Below are positions 12,332-19,534 of a stretch of 19,534 nucleotides of DNA, piece after piece; position 1 is the stretch's first letter, and each line of letters opens with the position of its first letter. The stretch covers positions 1 to 19,534 of the forward strand of contig JAQGNM010000529.1 in the NCBI GenBank assembly GCA_028291845.1. Reading direction: 5' to 3'. The stretch comes from Massilia sp. (GTDB taxonomy: Bacteria > Pseudomonadota > Gammaproteobacteria > Burkholderiales > Burkholderiaceae_D). The position numbers were made by a program, and so were the translations under genes. Below the pieces are notes generated by a model, which was given only the letters and a program-made list of their open reading frames with translations, had not been told where the DNA came from and ran no database searches.

Positions 12332-14017
12332 ATGAGCACAACTTCCCCAATCGCATCCCGCACCGGCGGCCAGATCCTGGTCGACGCCCTTAAAATCAAT
12401 CACGTCGAGCACGCCTTCTGTGTGCCGGGCGAAAGCTACCTGCCGGTACTCGATGCGCTGTACGACGCCCGCGCCCAGATTCAGCTGACGGTGTGCCGCC
12501 AGGAAGGCGGCGCCGCCTACATGGCCGATGCCTACGGCAAGATGACCGGCCGTCCCGGCATCTGCTTCGTCACCCGCGGTCCCGGCGCGACCAATGCATC
12601 GGTCGGCGTGCACACCGCGTTTCAGGATTCGACGCCGATGATCCTGTTTATCGGCCAGGTCGGTTCCGATTGCGTCGAGCGCGAAGCGTTCCAGGAAATC
12701 GACTACCGCCGCATGTTCGGCGAGATGGCCAAGTGGGTCGCCAGCATCGACCGCGCCGACCGCATTCCGGAGTTCGTCAACCGCGCGTTCCAGGTCGCGA
12801 CCTCGGGCCGTCCGGGACCGGTGGTGCTGGCCTTGCCCGAAGACGTCCTGACCGACCTGGCCAGCGTGGCCGATGCGCTGCCGCATAAGCCGGTGCAGGC
12901 TTCGCCCGCCGCCGACCAGATCGAGTCGCTGCGCGCCATGCTGGCCAGTGCCGAACGGCCGCTGCTTGTGCTTGGCGGCAGCACCTGGGACGCCGCCGCC
13001 TGCGAGCGCGTCGAGCGCGTCGCCGAGCGCCTGCAGTTGCCGGTCGCGGTGTCGTTCCGGCGCCAGGACTTGTTCGACAACCGCCATCCGAATTACGCCG
13101 GCGATGTCGGCATCGGCATCAATCCCAAGCTGGCCGAGCGCGTGCGCGGCGCCGACCTGTTGATCGTGGCCGGCGCCCGCCTCGGCGAAATGACCACCGG
13201 CAGCTACACGCTGCTCGACCCGGCCAGGCCGCAGGCGCAACTGGTGCACGTGCACCCTGGCGCGGAAGAACTCGGCCGCGTCTACCAGGCCGCGCTGCAG
13301 ATTAATTCGGGCATGCCGCAGTTTGTCGCGGCGCTTGAGGCGCTGGCGGGGATCGATGGTAGCCGCTGGGCCGGCTGGACGCGCGACGCCAATGCCGACT
13401 ACCGCGCCAACCTGTTGTCGCAACCGACCCCGGCCGGTTCGTTCGACTTCGGCGCCGCCATGCACTGGCTCAACGAAACCCTGCCGCGCGATGCGATCCT
13501 GTGCAATGGCGCCGGCAACTACTCGGGCTGGGTGCACCGCTTCTATCAGTACGGCCGTTTCCGCACCCAGCTGGCGCCGACCAACGGCTCGATGGGCTAC
13601 GGGGTACCGGCCGCGGTCGCCGCCAAGATCATCGAACCGCAGCGCACCGTGGTCGCGTTCGCCGGCGACGGCTGCTACATGATGAATGGCCAGGAACTGG
13701 CGACCGCGGTGCAGTACGGCGCCGCCATCATCATCGTTGTGCTTAACAACGGCATGTACGGCACCATCCGCATGCACCAGGAAATGCGCTACCCCGAACG
13801 CATCTCCGGTACCGAACTGGTCAATCCCGACTTTGCCGCGCTGGCGCAAGCATATGGCGCCCACGGCGAGGTAGTGGAGCGGACCGAGGACTTCGCTGCC
13901 GCCTTCGAGCGCGCCCGCGCCGCCGGCAAGCCGGCCCTGATCGAGGTCCGCATCGACCCGGAAATCATTACTTCCCGCACCACCATTACAACGCTGCGCC
14001 AACGAGCGCGTGCATAG
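12332..14017 (+). CDS. ThDP-dependent enzyme, acetolactate synthase / 2-oxoacid decarboxylase family
   Basis: 561 residues with the standard three-domain layout. The N-terminal Pyr domain carries the activating Glu in CRQEGGAAYMADAYGKMTG (E58). The central domain spans about 195-335. The C-terminal PP domain has the Mg-ThDP motif GDG (445-447) through NN (472-473). Family members decarboxylate 2-oxoacids and either release the aldehyde or pass it to an acceptor. Motifs alone cannot separate acetolactate synthase-like, sulfoacetaldehyde acetyltransferase-like and simple decarboxylase activities. There is no small regulatory subunit gene next to it, and it sits in a catabolic operon with an importer, so a biosynthetic acetolactate synthase is unlikely. 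It lies 26 nt after the oxidoreductase. Predicted partner of the aldehyde dehydrogenase of the opposite operon. Confidence 0.88.
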   Translation: MSTTSPIASRTGGQILVDALKINHVEHAFCVPGESYLPVLDALYDARAQIQLTVCRQEGGAAYMADAYGKMTGRPGICFVTRGPGATNASVGVHTAFQDSTPMILFIGQVGSDCVEREAFQEIDYRRMFGEMAKWVASIDRADRIPEFVNRAFQVATSGRPGPVVLALPEDVLTDLASVADALPHKPVQASPAADQIESLRAMLASAERPLLVLGGSTWDAAACERVERVAERLQLPVAVSFRRQDLFDNRHPNYAGDVGIGINPKLAERVRGADLLIVAGARLGEMTTGSYTLLDPARPQAQLVHVHPGAEELGRVYQAALQINSGMPQFVAALEALAGIDGSRWAGWTRDANADYRANLLSQPTPAGSFDFGAAMHWLNETLPRDAILCNGAGNYSGWVHRFYQYGRFRTQLAPTNGSMGYGVPAAVAAKIIEPQRTVVAFAGDGCYMMNGQELATAVQYGAAIIIVVLNNGMYGTIRMHQEMRYPERISGTELVNPDFAALAQAYGAHGEVVERTEDFAAAFERARAAGKPALIEVRIDPEIITSRTTITTLRQRARA

Positions 14018-14067
14018 TCAGCAGACCTTACCGAGAGTCAATCATGCAAACCAAAGGAGACAAGATC

Positions 14068-15138
14068 ATGCACAACCCTAAGCAGCCGCCATCGCGCCCG
14101 ATCCGCAGGAAATTGGCGGCAGCCGCAATCGCTGTCGTGTGCGCCATCGGCGCCGGCGTACCGATGACGGCCTATGCCGCCGACACGGTGCGGGTCGGCC
14201 TGAATGGCAACATCAGCGATGCACCGTTCTATATCGCCGCGCGCAAGGGCTTCTTCAAGGAACAGGGCCTGGACGTGCAGCTGGTGCCGTTCGACGCCGG
14301 CCCGAAGATGATCGCACCGCTCGGCGTCGGCCAGCTCGATGTCGCCGCCGGCGCTTCCTCCGCCGGCCTGTTCAACGCCGCCGCGCGCAACATCAACATC
14401 AAGATCGTCGCCGACAAGGGCTCGCAGCCGCCCGGCTACAACTATGTGCCGATCCTGGTGCGCAAGGCTCTGGTCGACAGCGGCAAGGTCAAAAGCTACA
14501 AGGACCTGAAGGGACTGAAGATCGCGGAGGCCGGCGAAGGCAGCGCGATCGGCTCGATCCTGAACGAGGCGGCCAAGCAGGGCGGCTTCACCTACAAGCA
14601 GCTCGACCATGTTTACATGGGCTATCCGCAGCACGTGGCGGCGTTGGCCAATGGTGCGGTCGACGGCGCTGTCACCTCCGAGCCGGCCGCATCGCAGGCG
14701 GTGGCCAGCGGCGTGGCGGTGCGCTTCTCGGACGACAAGTTGTATCCCTACCACCAGGCCGGGGTGGTGCTGTACGGTGGCGACTTCATTACGAAACGCC
14801 CGGAGGTTGCCAAGAAATTCATGGTCGCCTACATCAAGGCGGTACGCGTCTATAACGATGCGCTCAAGGGCGGCCGCTTCGCCGGCCCGGCGGCCAAGGA
14901 AGTGATCGACATCATGGTCCAGGACAGCAACCTGAAAAACCGCGACATCTACACCCAGGTGGTTCCGAACGGCCTGAACCCTGACGGCAAGGTCAACATG
15001 GACAGCCTGAAGAAGGATTTCCAGTTCTTCCAGGAGCAGGGCTTTTTGAAGGGCAACTCGTCGCCCGCCACCTTGGTCGACAACAGCTTCGCCGATGCCG
15101 CCTTGAAGGTGCTCGGCCCGTACACCCCGAAACAATGA
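14068..15138 (+). CDS. ABC transporter periplasmic substrate-binding protein, SsuA/TauA/THI5-like
   Basis: 356 residues. A Sec signal peptide runs from a basic n-region (RPIRRK) through a hydrophobic core to a probable cleavage after TAYA, before ADTVRVGL. The mature protein opens VRVGLNGNISDAPFYIAARK, the typical first strand and helix of the nitrate/sulfonate/taurine/pyrimidine-precursor binding family, and continues with GFFKEQGLDVQLVPF. The second ATG is chosen because AAAGGAG lies 8-9 nt before it. The ATG at 14044 has no such signal. It would capture the pathway substrate in the periplasm and deliver it to the permease encoded two genes on. Ligand unknown: the family covers sulfonates, aromatic acids and small carboxylates. 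Confidence 0.9.
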   Translation: MHNPKQPPSRPIRRKLAAAAIAVVCAIGAGVPMTAYAADTVRVGLNGNISDAPFYIAARKGFFKEQGLDVQLVPFDAGPKMIAPLGVGQLDVAAGASSAGLFNAAARNINIKIVADKGSQPPGYNYVPILVRKALVDSGKVKSYKDLKGLKIAEAGEGSAIGSILNEAAKQGGFTYKQLDHVYMGYPQHVAALANGAVDGAVTSEPAASQAVASGVAVRFSDDKLYPYHQAGVVLYGGDFITKRPEVAKKFMVAYIKAVRVYNDALKGGRFAGPAAKEVIDIMVQDSNLKNRDIYTQVVPNGLNPDGKVNMDSLKKDFQFFQEQGFLKGNSSPATLVDNSFADAALKVLGPYTPKQ

Positions 15139-15152
15139 GCGGAGTTCCAGCC

Positions 15153-16019
15153 ATGCATACCGAAAGGCCTCTCCTGACTCCGGAGCTGCGCGTCGCCGGC
15201 GCGGCGCCCGGGGAGCCGCTTGGGAAGCCGAACCCGGCCAAGATCGCCATTCGCAACCTGAGCAAGCAGTTCCCCACCAAGAACGGCATGTTCACCGCGC
15301 TCGACAACATTTCGATCGACATCCCGTCCGGCCAGTTCTTCGTGATCGTCGGCCCCAGCGGCTGCGGCAAGACCACGCTGCTGAGGATCCTTGCCGGCCT
15401 CGAGCAGGCCTCGTCCGGCACCGTCGACGTCACTACCGAGCAGCACAACCGGCCGCTTAACTCGATGGTGTTCCAGGGCGATTCGCTGTTTCCGTGGATG
15501 ACCGTGTATGAAAACGCCTCCTACGGACTGCGCCTGCGCAAATTGCCGGCGGCCGAGATCCGCGACACGGTCGGCCACTACCTCAGCAAGACCGGCCTCA
15601 CCAAATTCGCCGACCGCTATCCGCACCAGCTGTCGGGCGGCATGCGCCAGCGCGTATCGATCGCGCGGGCGTTCGCCAACGACCCGGAAATCCTGCTGAT
15701 GGACGAACCGTTCTCGGCCCTCGACGAGCAAAACAAGACGCTGCTGCAGGAAGAACTGCTGCGCATCTGGGAAGAGACCAAGAAGACGGTTTGCTTCATC
15801 ACCCACAGTGTCGACGAAGCGGTGACGATGGGTGACCGCATCATGGTGATGAGCGCCCATCCGGGCACCGCCAAGACCATGATCGACGTGCCGTTCGAGC
15901 GGCCGCGCAACGTGCTGCAGCTGCGTTCGCAGCCGCGCTATGGCGAGCTGGTGTATCAGATCTGGGGCCACTTGCGCGAAGAAGTGGAACGCGCCAAGGC
16001 GCAGGAACAGGGGAATTGA
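15153..16019 (+). CDS. ABC transporter ATP-binding protein, SsuB/TauB-like
   Basis: 288 residues from this start, 294 if read from the ATG at 15135, which overlaps the previous stop as ATGA. The later ATG has CGGAG 8 nt upstream, but translational coupling at 15135 is also possible. Numbered from 15135: Walker A GPSGCGKT (73-80), Q-loop Q114, signature LSGGMRQR (166-173), Walker B ILLMDEP (186-192) and switch His H224. The sequence is of the nitrate/sulfonate importer ATPase type. The first 35 residues are an unconserved extension. It powers import of the compound bound by the preceding protein, as a dimer on the cytoplasmic face of the permease. Confidence 0.93.
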   Translation: MHTERPLLTPELRVAGAAPGEPLGKPNPAKIAIRNLSKQFPTKNGMFTALDNISIDIPSGQFFVIVGPSGCGKTTLLRILAGLEQASSGTVDVTTEQHNRPLNSMVFQGDSLFPWMTVYENASYGLRLRKLPAAEIRDTVGHYLSKTGLTKFADRYPHQLSGGMRQRVSIARAFANDPEILLMDEPFSALDEQNKTLLQEELLRIWEETKKTVCFITHSVDEAVTMGDRIMVMSAHPGTAKTMIDVPFERPRNVLQLRSQPRYGELVYQIWGHLREEVERAKAQEQGN

Positions 16020-16021
16020 CG

Positions 16022-16789
16022 ATGGCCATGACCAGCAATAAACGCGAGCAGCTGCTCGGTATCCTGTCGCCGGTGGCCTTGGTGCTGCTGTGGGAACTTG
16101 CGGCGCGCCTGGCGTGGATCGACACCCGCTTTTTCCCGGCGCCCAGTTCGGTGGTGGCCACCTTCGGCGAGCTGATCCAGTCCGGCGAACTCTGGCTGCA
16201 CACCTGGGCCAGCATGCAGCGCCTGTTCTGGGGCTTCCTGGTGGGCGGCATCCCGGCGCTGATACTCGGCGTGCTGATGGGACTGTACCGGCCGGTGCGC
16301 GCCGCGATCGATCCGTTGATTTCCGCCACCTACCCGATTCCAAAGAGCGCAATCCTGCCGCTGGTGCTGCTCATCTTCGGTCTCGGCGAAGCGTCGAAGA
16401 TAGCGATGGTGGCCTTGGGCGTGTTCTATCCGGTGATCATCAACACCATGTCGGGCGTGATCCAGATCGACAAGATCTACCTCGACGTCGGCAAGAATTT
16501 CCGCGCCAGCCGGCTGCAGGTATTCCGCACCATCGCGCTGCCGGGCGCGATGCCGTCGATCATGGCCGGCGTCAAGCTTGGCGTCGGCATGGGGCTGATC
16601 CTGATCGCGATCTCTGAAATGATCGGCGCCAAGGAAGGCATCGGCTTCATGATCTGGAGCGCATGGCAGATCCTCAGCGTCGAAACGATGTACGTCGGGC
16701 TCACCGTGATTGCCGTGCTGGGGTTTCTGTTCAACGTTACCTTGAATGCGGTTGAAGGCGTGATTCTGCCTTGGAGGAACGAGCGCTAA
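16022..16789 (+). CDS. ABC transporter permease, SsuC/TauC-like
   Basis: 255 residues with about six membrane helices. The ATPase-contacting EAA-type loop is recognisable at about residues 155-185 (GKNFRASRLQVFRTIALPGA). The family's conserved YPIPKSAILPL segment lies upstream of it. The ATG follows the ATPase stop by 2 nt, and AGGGGA is within reach as a ribosome binding site. A TTG at 16016 overlapping the previous stop is less likely. Last gene of the operon, with a strong terminator 27 nt further on. It forms the inner-membrane channel for the importer. Confidence 0.93.
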   Translation: MAMTSNKREQLLGILSPVALVLLWELAARLAWIDTRFFPAPSSVVATFGELIQSGELWLHTWASMQRLFWGFLVGGIPALILGVLMGLYRPVRAAIDPLISATYPIPKSAILPLVLLIFGLGEASKIAMVALGVFYPVIINTMSGVIQIDKIYLDVGKNFRASRLQVFRTIALPGAMPSIMAGVKLGVGMGLILIAISEMIGAKEGIGFMIWSAWQILSVETMYVGLTVIAVLGFLFNVTLNAVEGVILPWRNER

Positions 16790-16815
16790 AGACGCGGTTT
16801 CATGCTGTAAGCCAT

Positions 16816-16848
16816 AAACGCCAATCTGCAAGGGTTGGCGTTTTTTTT
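16816..16848 (+). terminator. Terminator of the ABC operon, of the tRNA-Phe repeat hairpin type
   Basis: AAACGCCAA (16816-16824) pairs with TTGGCGTTT (16835-16843), extended inward by a T-G and a C-G pair, and eight T follow on the plus strand. The hairpin is of the same sequence family as the ones next to tRNA-Phe copies 1, 2, 3 and 5. Confidence 0.85.
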
Positions 16849-16897
16849 GGTGCGCCGAGCATGGAGGGCGGCACGTAAGGTCGGTGGGGTGGTTTGG

Positions 16898-16924
16898 TCG
16901 ATTCACCGACACAACGATTTTCAA
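16898..16924 (-). repeat. Decayed tRNA-Phe 3' fragment, copy 6
   Basis: The 27 bases from TCGATTCACCGACACAACGA to the following TTTTCAA match the T arm to anticodon loop of the intact tRNA-Phe with four differences, in the same orientation as all other copies. The acceptor part just before it is only faintly recognisable. With the hairpin at 16816-16848 it repeats the hairpin-plus-tRNA-end layout. Confidence 0.6.
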
Positions 16925-17159
16925 AGGCAGGGTCTTGCGTCCGGCGCTTCTCCACGCCCAAGTACCCTCACGCTGTTTCTGCTCACGGGATGCCGGCGGC
17001 GAGATTCCTGAAACTCAAATCGGCAGACTTCTGCGAATCCAGCAGTTAGTTGACTAGCTGGCGGTTTACCTCCACACTTTCCAAATAAGCAACCACGTGT
17101 GGCACCGTCGAGCACAGCGCTCAAGGTCCGCAATGGACCCAAAAAAACGCGAACAAGCG
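16925..17159. other. Non-coding stretch before the peptidase gene
   Basis: No credible gene. It should contain the promoter of the peptidase. A TTGACT at about 17050 exists but is followed by only a poor -10 (CACACT, 17-nt spacing), so no promoter is claimed. Confidence 0.35.
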
Positions 17160-17172
17160 GAGGATTCACCTG

Positions 17173-18396
17173 ATGCGTCAACGTATTATCGGACTGTGCG
17201 CAGTGCTTTTGATGTGCTGTGTTTCCTCTTTCCTCAAAGCCGAGACACTGCCCGGCCTGGCCGTCAGGATCGACGTGCATCATGTAACAAGAGACACGTG
17301 GCGCGTCGACTACCGATTCGCCGAACCGGTCACCGCCATCAAGTTTGACTCGGTTGGCGAGCTGCGCCAAAAAGCTTGGAAAGTTGTTACGCCTGGCATG
17401 CGCATGAATTTTGATTCCGACCACGACATCATCGATTTCGACGGCAAGCCGTTCAGGTCTGCCAGCATCGAGATCCGCACCTTCGACGGCTTGGCACCGA
17501 AGTCCTATGCTCCCTTCAACCGCTTCTCGGATGGGGGAACGGCATTCTTCCTGGCCTTTCTGCAGGGGGAGGTATATCAGGGAACACGTCAGCTTTCGAT
17601 GCTGGCCGACACCCGCCTGCATGGCCTCGCGCAGGAAAATGTGATCGCGCCGCCACCGAACAAGCGTCTGGCAGGCGGCGAACGAGGCTACGCGTATTTC
17701 GGACCAGCCCGCGCCGTGCGCTCGGGTTCGACGCAATTTCTGATCGATCCGGCCACCCCGGCATGGATGCGCGAAACTTTCCTGGACGCAGGGGCGAGGC
17801 TGTCCGCCTATTATGAGAAAGCCTACCAGCGCCCGCTGAAGGACGAGTTGCTCATCATGTTGTCCGTGTCGGGATCCGACGCTTCCGGATTGTCAATGAA
17901 AGGCGGTGCGGTGATGGGTCAGTTGAGCTACCGCTTCGACGGCAAAGCGACGCTCGTTGATCACCCCAAATATCGCGAAGCGGTGGCCCAACTGGTCGGC
18001 CATGAACTGGCGCATATCTGGCAAATGAACATTGCCCGGGGCGGCATGGGCGAGGACGATCCCTGGATCCACGAAGGTGGCGCCGAGGCGATGTCCCTCG
18101 ATGGCGTGCTGCAGACCGGACTATGGAACGAAGCTGCCGTGGCGGCTTATACCAAACAGAAATCGGCCATCTGCGACAAGCTCGGCAATTCCGTGGATTC
18201 GTATGACGGCATCTACGCTTGCGGCTTGGTCCGTTTCAACAAATTGGGCGTCGCCATCGTCCCGCTGTGGCGCACGATGATGGAGGTGACGGAAAACAAG
18301 GGCGATGTGTACTCGGCGAGCCTGATCGACGCCATCGTGCTCAAACTGCGTTCGCCACCGAGCGCGGCGCTGCCCAGTGCTGGCGCTGGTCAATAG
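17173..18396 (+). CDS. Predicted secreted zinc metallopeptidase (gluzincin-like, HExxH)
   Basis: 407 residues. A signal peptide (MRQRIIGLCAVLLMCCVSSF, cleavage probably after LKA) sends it to the periplasm or outside. Residues 25-155 form a beta-rich N-terminal domain. The zinc motif HELAH is at 277-281, and WIHEGGAEAMS (298-308) supplies the third ligand Glu about 20 residues later. This is the M1/gluzincin arrangement, where WLNEGFAEY occupies the same place. I do not recognise a closer family and overall similarity to aminopeptidases is not obvious, so substrate and true activity are unknown. The ATG has GGAGG 9 nt upstream. It is convergent with the monooxygenase gene and follows tRNA-Phe fragment 6. 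Confidence 0.8.
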   Translation: MRQRIIGLCAVLLMCCVSSFLKAETLPGLAVRIDVHHVTRDTWRVDYRFAEPVTAIKFDSVGELRQKAWKVVTPGMRMNFDSDHDIIDFDGKPFRSASIEIRTFDGLAPKSYAPFNRFSDGGTAFFLAFLQGEVYQGTRQLSMLADTRLHGLAQENVIAPPPNKRLAGGERGYAYFGPARAVRSGSTQFLIDPATPAWMRETFLDAGARLSAYYEKAYQRPLKDELLIMLSVSGSDASGLSMKGGAVMGQLSYRFDGKATLVDHPKYREAVAQLVGHELAHIWQMNIARGGMGEDDPWIHEGGAEAMSLDGVLQTGLWNEAAVAAYTKQKSAICDKLGNSVDSYDGIYACGLVRFNKLGVAIVPLWRTMMEVTENKGDVYSASLIDAIVLKLRSPPSAALPSAGAGQ

Positions 18397-18409
18397 GTGA
18401 GGCGACTTG

Positions 18410-18424
18410 GAGCGTTAGGCGCTC
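18410..18424. terminator. Short hairpin between convergent genes
   Basis: GAGCG-TTAGG-CGCTC gives a 5-bp stem in the 28-nt gap between the peptidase and monooxygenase stop codons, next to a short AT stretch. A weak bidirectional terminator at best. Confidence 0.3.
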
Positions 18425-19534
18425 TTAAACCTGCGGCAGCATGAACCCTGCAAAGAATTCGGCCAAGGCCTGATGCGCATTCAAAGGCAATACAAGAGAG
18501 ATATACTGATCGGGGCGCACCACCACCAGAGAGCCCTGCTCGCGATCCAGGCCCCGCAGTTCGAAGATGTCCGGACCGTGCTTGAGCCGGGCGCTGAATA
18601 CCTTTTCGTAATCGTGCATGCGATATTTTCCTTTCTGCGGCCATAGCAGGGCGGGCATAGCCTTCACTTCCAGTTCGGCATGGCCTTCCTGGAACACCGC
18701 GCGCAGGTCGAACACGGCGTCGGGATCCTGGCCGGCAGCCGAGTACTTGCGCACCGGCGAATCGGGTGAGTGTTCGAGAAAGCGGCACAGGGCGCGTACG
18801 CCACTGTGGTCGTCAGTGGCGCCGTCCCTGCCGGCGAAGGCATAGAGACGCCAGCGTCCGTCGGCCTTGCCTGCATGCCCCAGCTGGACCACCCGGGCGT
18901 CGCTGATGCGCACTACTTCAGCCGAGTGAAACCGCGTTCCCACTTCGAAGGCGGTGGCCAGCGCCTGGTGCCTGCCGTCGCCGCAGAGGAGCGAAGCGCC
19001 GTATTGCGTGCCGACGCCTGCGGTGTAGCGCAGGTGCCGCTCGAAGTAGGTCTGGAACTCCTTTGGGTCCAGGCCGGCGCCCTTGCCGTCCGCCGGTTTG
19101 TCGCTGATCATCCTGGCCCACTCGCTATCGAAGTCGATCAACTGCTTTCCCACCGCCTGGCGCTCGGCATTGTAGCTATGCAGCAGCGCCGGCGCGCATT
19201 GCCCGCGCAAGACGGCAGCCAGCTTCCAGCCCAGGTTGAAGGCATCCTGCATCGAGCAATTCATGCCTTGCCCGGCCTTCGGACTATGGGTATGGCAGGC
19301 GTCGCCGGCGATGAAGACGCGCGGCAGCTCGCTGCGCTCCCGTCCTGCGATCACGTTGTCGTACTTGTCGCAGATGCGCTGGCCGATCTCGTACACCGAC
19401 CACCATGCCACTTCCTTCACGTCGAGCTGGTAAGGATGGAAGATGCGTTGCGCTGCATCGATCAGCTGCTCGACCGTGATCTGTCGCTGCGCCACCCGTT
19501 CATTTTCGCTGAGCTTGTCCATTTCCACGTACAG
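18425..19534 (-). CDS. mobA: FAD-dependent aromatic monooxygenase, 3-hydroxybenzoate 4-monooxygenase-like (C-terminal part, runs off right edge)
   Basis: 369 residues of the C-terminal part of a roughly 630-640-aa flavoprotein hydroxylase. The segment LPRVFIAGDACHTHSPKAGQ holds the GD motif that contacts the FAD ribityl/phosphate, followed by GMNCSMQDAFNLGWKLAAVL. The last 170 residues or so form the thioredoxin-like dimerisation domain of the phenol hydroxylase group, ending in LVVVRPDQYISLVLPL. The sequence as I remember it for 3-hydroxybenzoate 4-monooxygenase (MobA, Comamonas) is closer than that for phenol 2-monooxygenase, but the substrate-binding N-terminal region is off the window, so the symbol is provisional. 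It would hydroxylate a phenolic acid with NADPH and O2, for example 3-hydroxybenzoate to protocatechuate. Confidence 0.85.
   Translation of the reverse strand: MYVEMDKLSENERVAQRQITVEQLIDAAQRIFHPYQLDVKEVAWWSVYEIGQRICDKYDNVIAGRERSELPRVFIAGDACHTHSPKAGQGMNCSMQDAFNLGWKLAAVLRGQCAPALLHSYNAERQAVGKQLIDFDSEWARMISDKPADGKGAGLDPKEFQTYFERHLRYTAGVGTQYGASLLCGDGRHQALATAFEVGTRFHSAEVVRISDARVVQLGHAGKADGRWRLYAFAGRDGATDDHSGVRALCRFLEHSPDSPVRKYSAAGQDPDAVFDLRAVFQEGHAELEVKAMPALLWPQKGKYRMHDYEKVFSARLKHGPDIFELRGLDREQGSLVVVRPDQYISLVLPLNAHQALAEFFAGFMLPQV

Noticed and set aside
12065..14002. 645-codon minus-strand open frame
   Set aside because: Antisense to the ThDP enzyme and the oxidoreductase end. His/Gly/Arg-rich composition typical of shadow frames in GC-rich DNA.
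12332..14017. Biosynthetic acetolactate synthase (ilvB/ilvI)
   Set aside because: No regulatory subunit or ilvC follows, and the operon is otherwise transport and oxidation. Kept only as a family-level statement.
14038..15135. 365-codon minus-strand open frame
   Set aside because: Antisense shadow of the substrate-binding protein gene.

Overview
The window looks like chromosomal DNA of a GC-rich betaproteobacterium, most likely of the Oxalobacteraceae (Massilia / Duganella / Janthinobacterium type). This is judged from gene content, protein flavour, the tRNA-Phe sequence and the hairpin terminators. No database search was run.

Left edge (1-972): the 5' two thirds of a benzaldehyde-dehydrogenase-like gene on the minus strand. 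It is preceded by a well-formed sigma-54 (-24/-12) promoter and, about 110-150 bp further upstream, by a perfect TGTCGCA-N3-TGCGACA dyad plus a second half-site 20 bp away.

Region 1100-6124 is a mosaic built around tRNA-Phe(GAA). One intact tRNA gene lies at 6049-6124 on the minus strand. Downstream of it, in the same orientation, lie four partial or decayed copies (about 5697, 4948, 3573 and 1149). Three of the four are followed by a related hairpin terminator. They separate four short cargo blocks: (D) a wrecked zeta-toxin-like gene, (C) a 193-aa membrane protein of unknown function, (B) a frameshifted SnoaL/NTF2-like gene and a pair of small unknown genes, (A) a triple-BON-domain protein and an LtrA-family membrane protein that diverge from a perfect FNR-type box. 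This is what repeated integration at the 3' end of one tRNA gene would leave behind. No integrase is visible.

Region 6394-16848: after a small DUF2905 membrane protein comes a coherent catabolic divergon. A GntR/FCD regulator (9929-10645, minus) sits between a minus-strand operon (succinate-semialdehyde-type aldehyde dehydrogenase, then a GlcD/D-2-hydroxyacid-dehydrogenase-type flavoenzyme) and a plus-strand operon (FAD-dependent oxidoreductase, ThDP-dependent enzyme, and the periplasmic, ATPase and permease parts of an SsuABC/TauABC-type importer). The 9-mer GTCTTCTGA occurs three times in the two control regions: inside the -35/-10 spacer of the minus operon promoter and on both sides of the plus operon promoter. 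The enzymes fit a route 2-hydroxyacid -> 2-oxoacid -> aldehyde -> carboxylate, fed by a dedicated importer. I cannot name the substrate. The D-2-hydroxyglutarate -> 2-oxoglutarate -> succinate semialdehyde -> succinate series is one fit. The plus operon ends at a hairpin of the same kind as those near the tRNA copies, followed by a sixth, decayed tRNA-Phe 3' fragment.

Right edge (17173-19534): a secreted, probably zinc-dependent gluzincin-like peptidase, convergent with the C-terminal part of a 3-hydroxybenzoate 4-monooxygenase / phenol 2-monooxygenase family flavoprotein that runs off the window.
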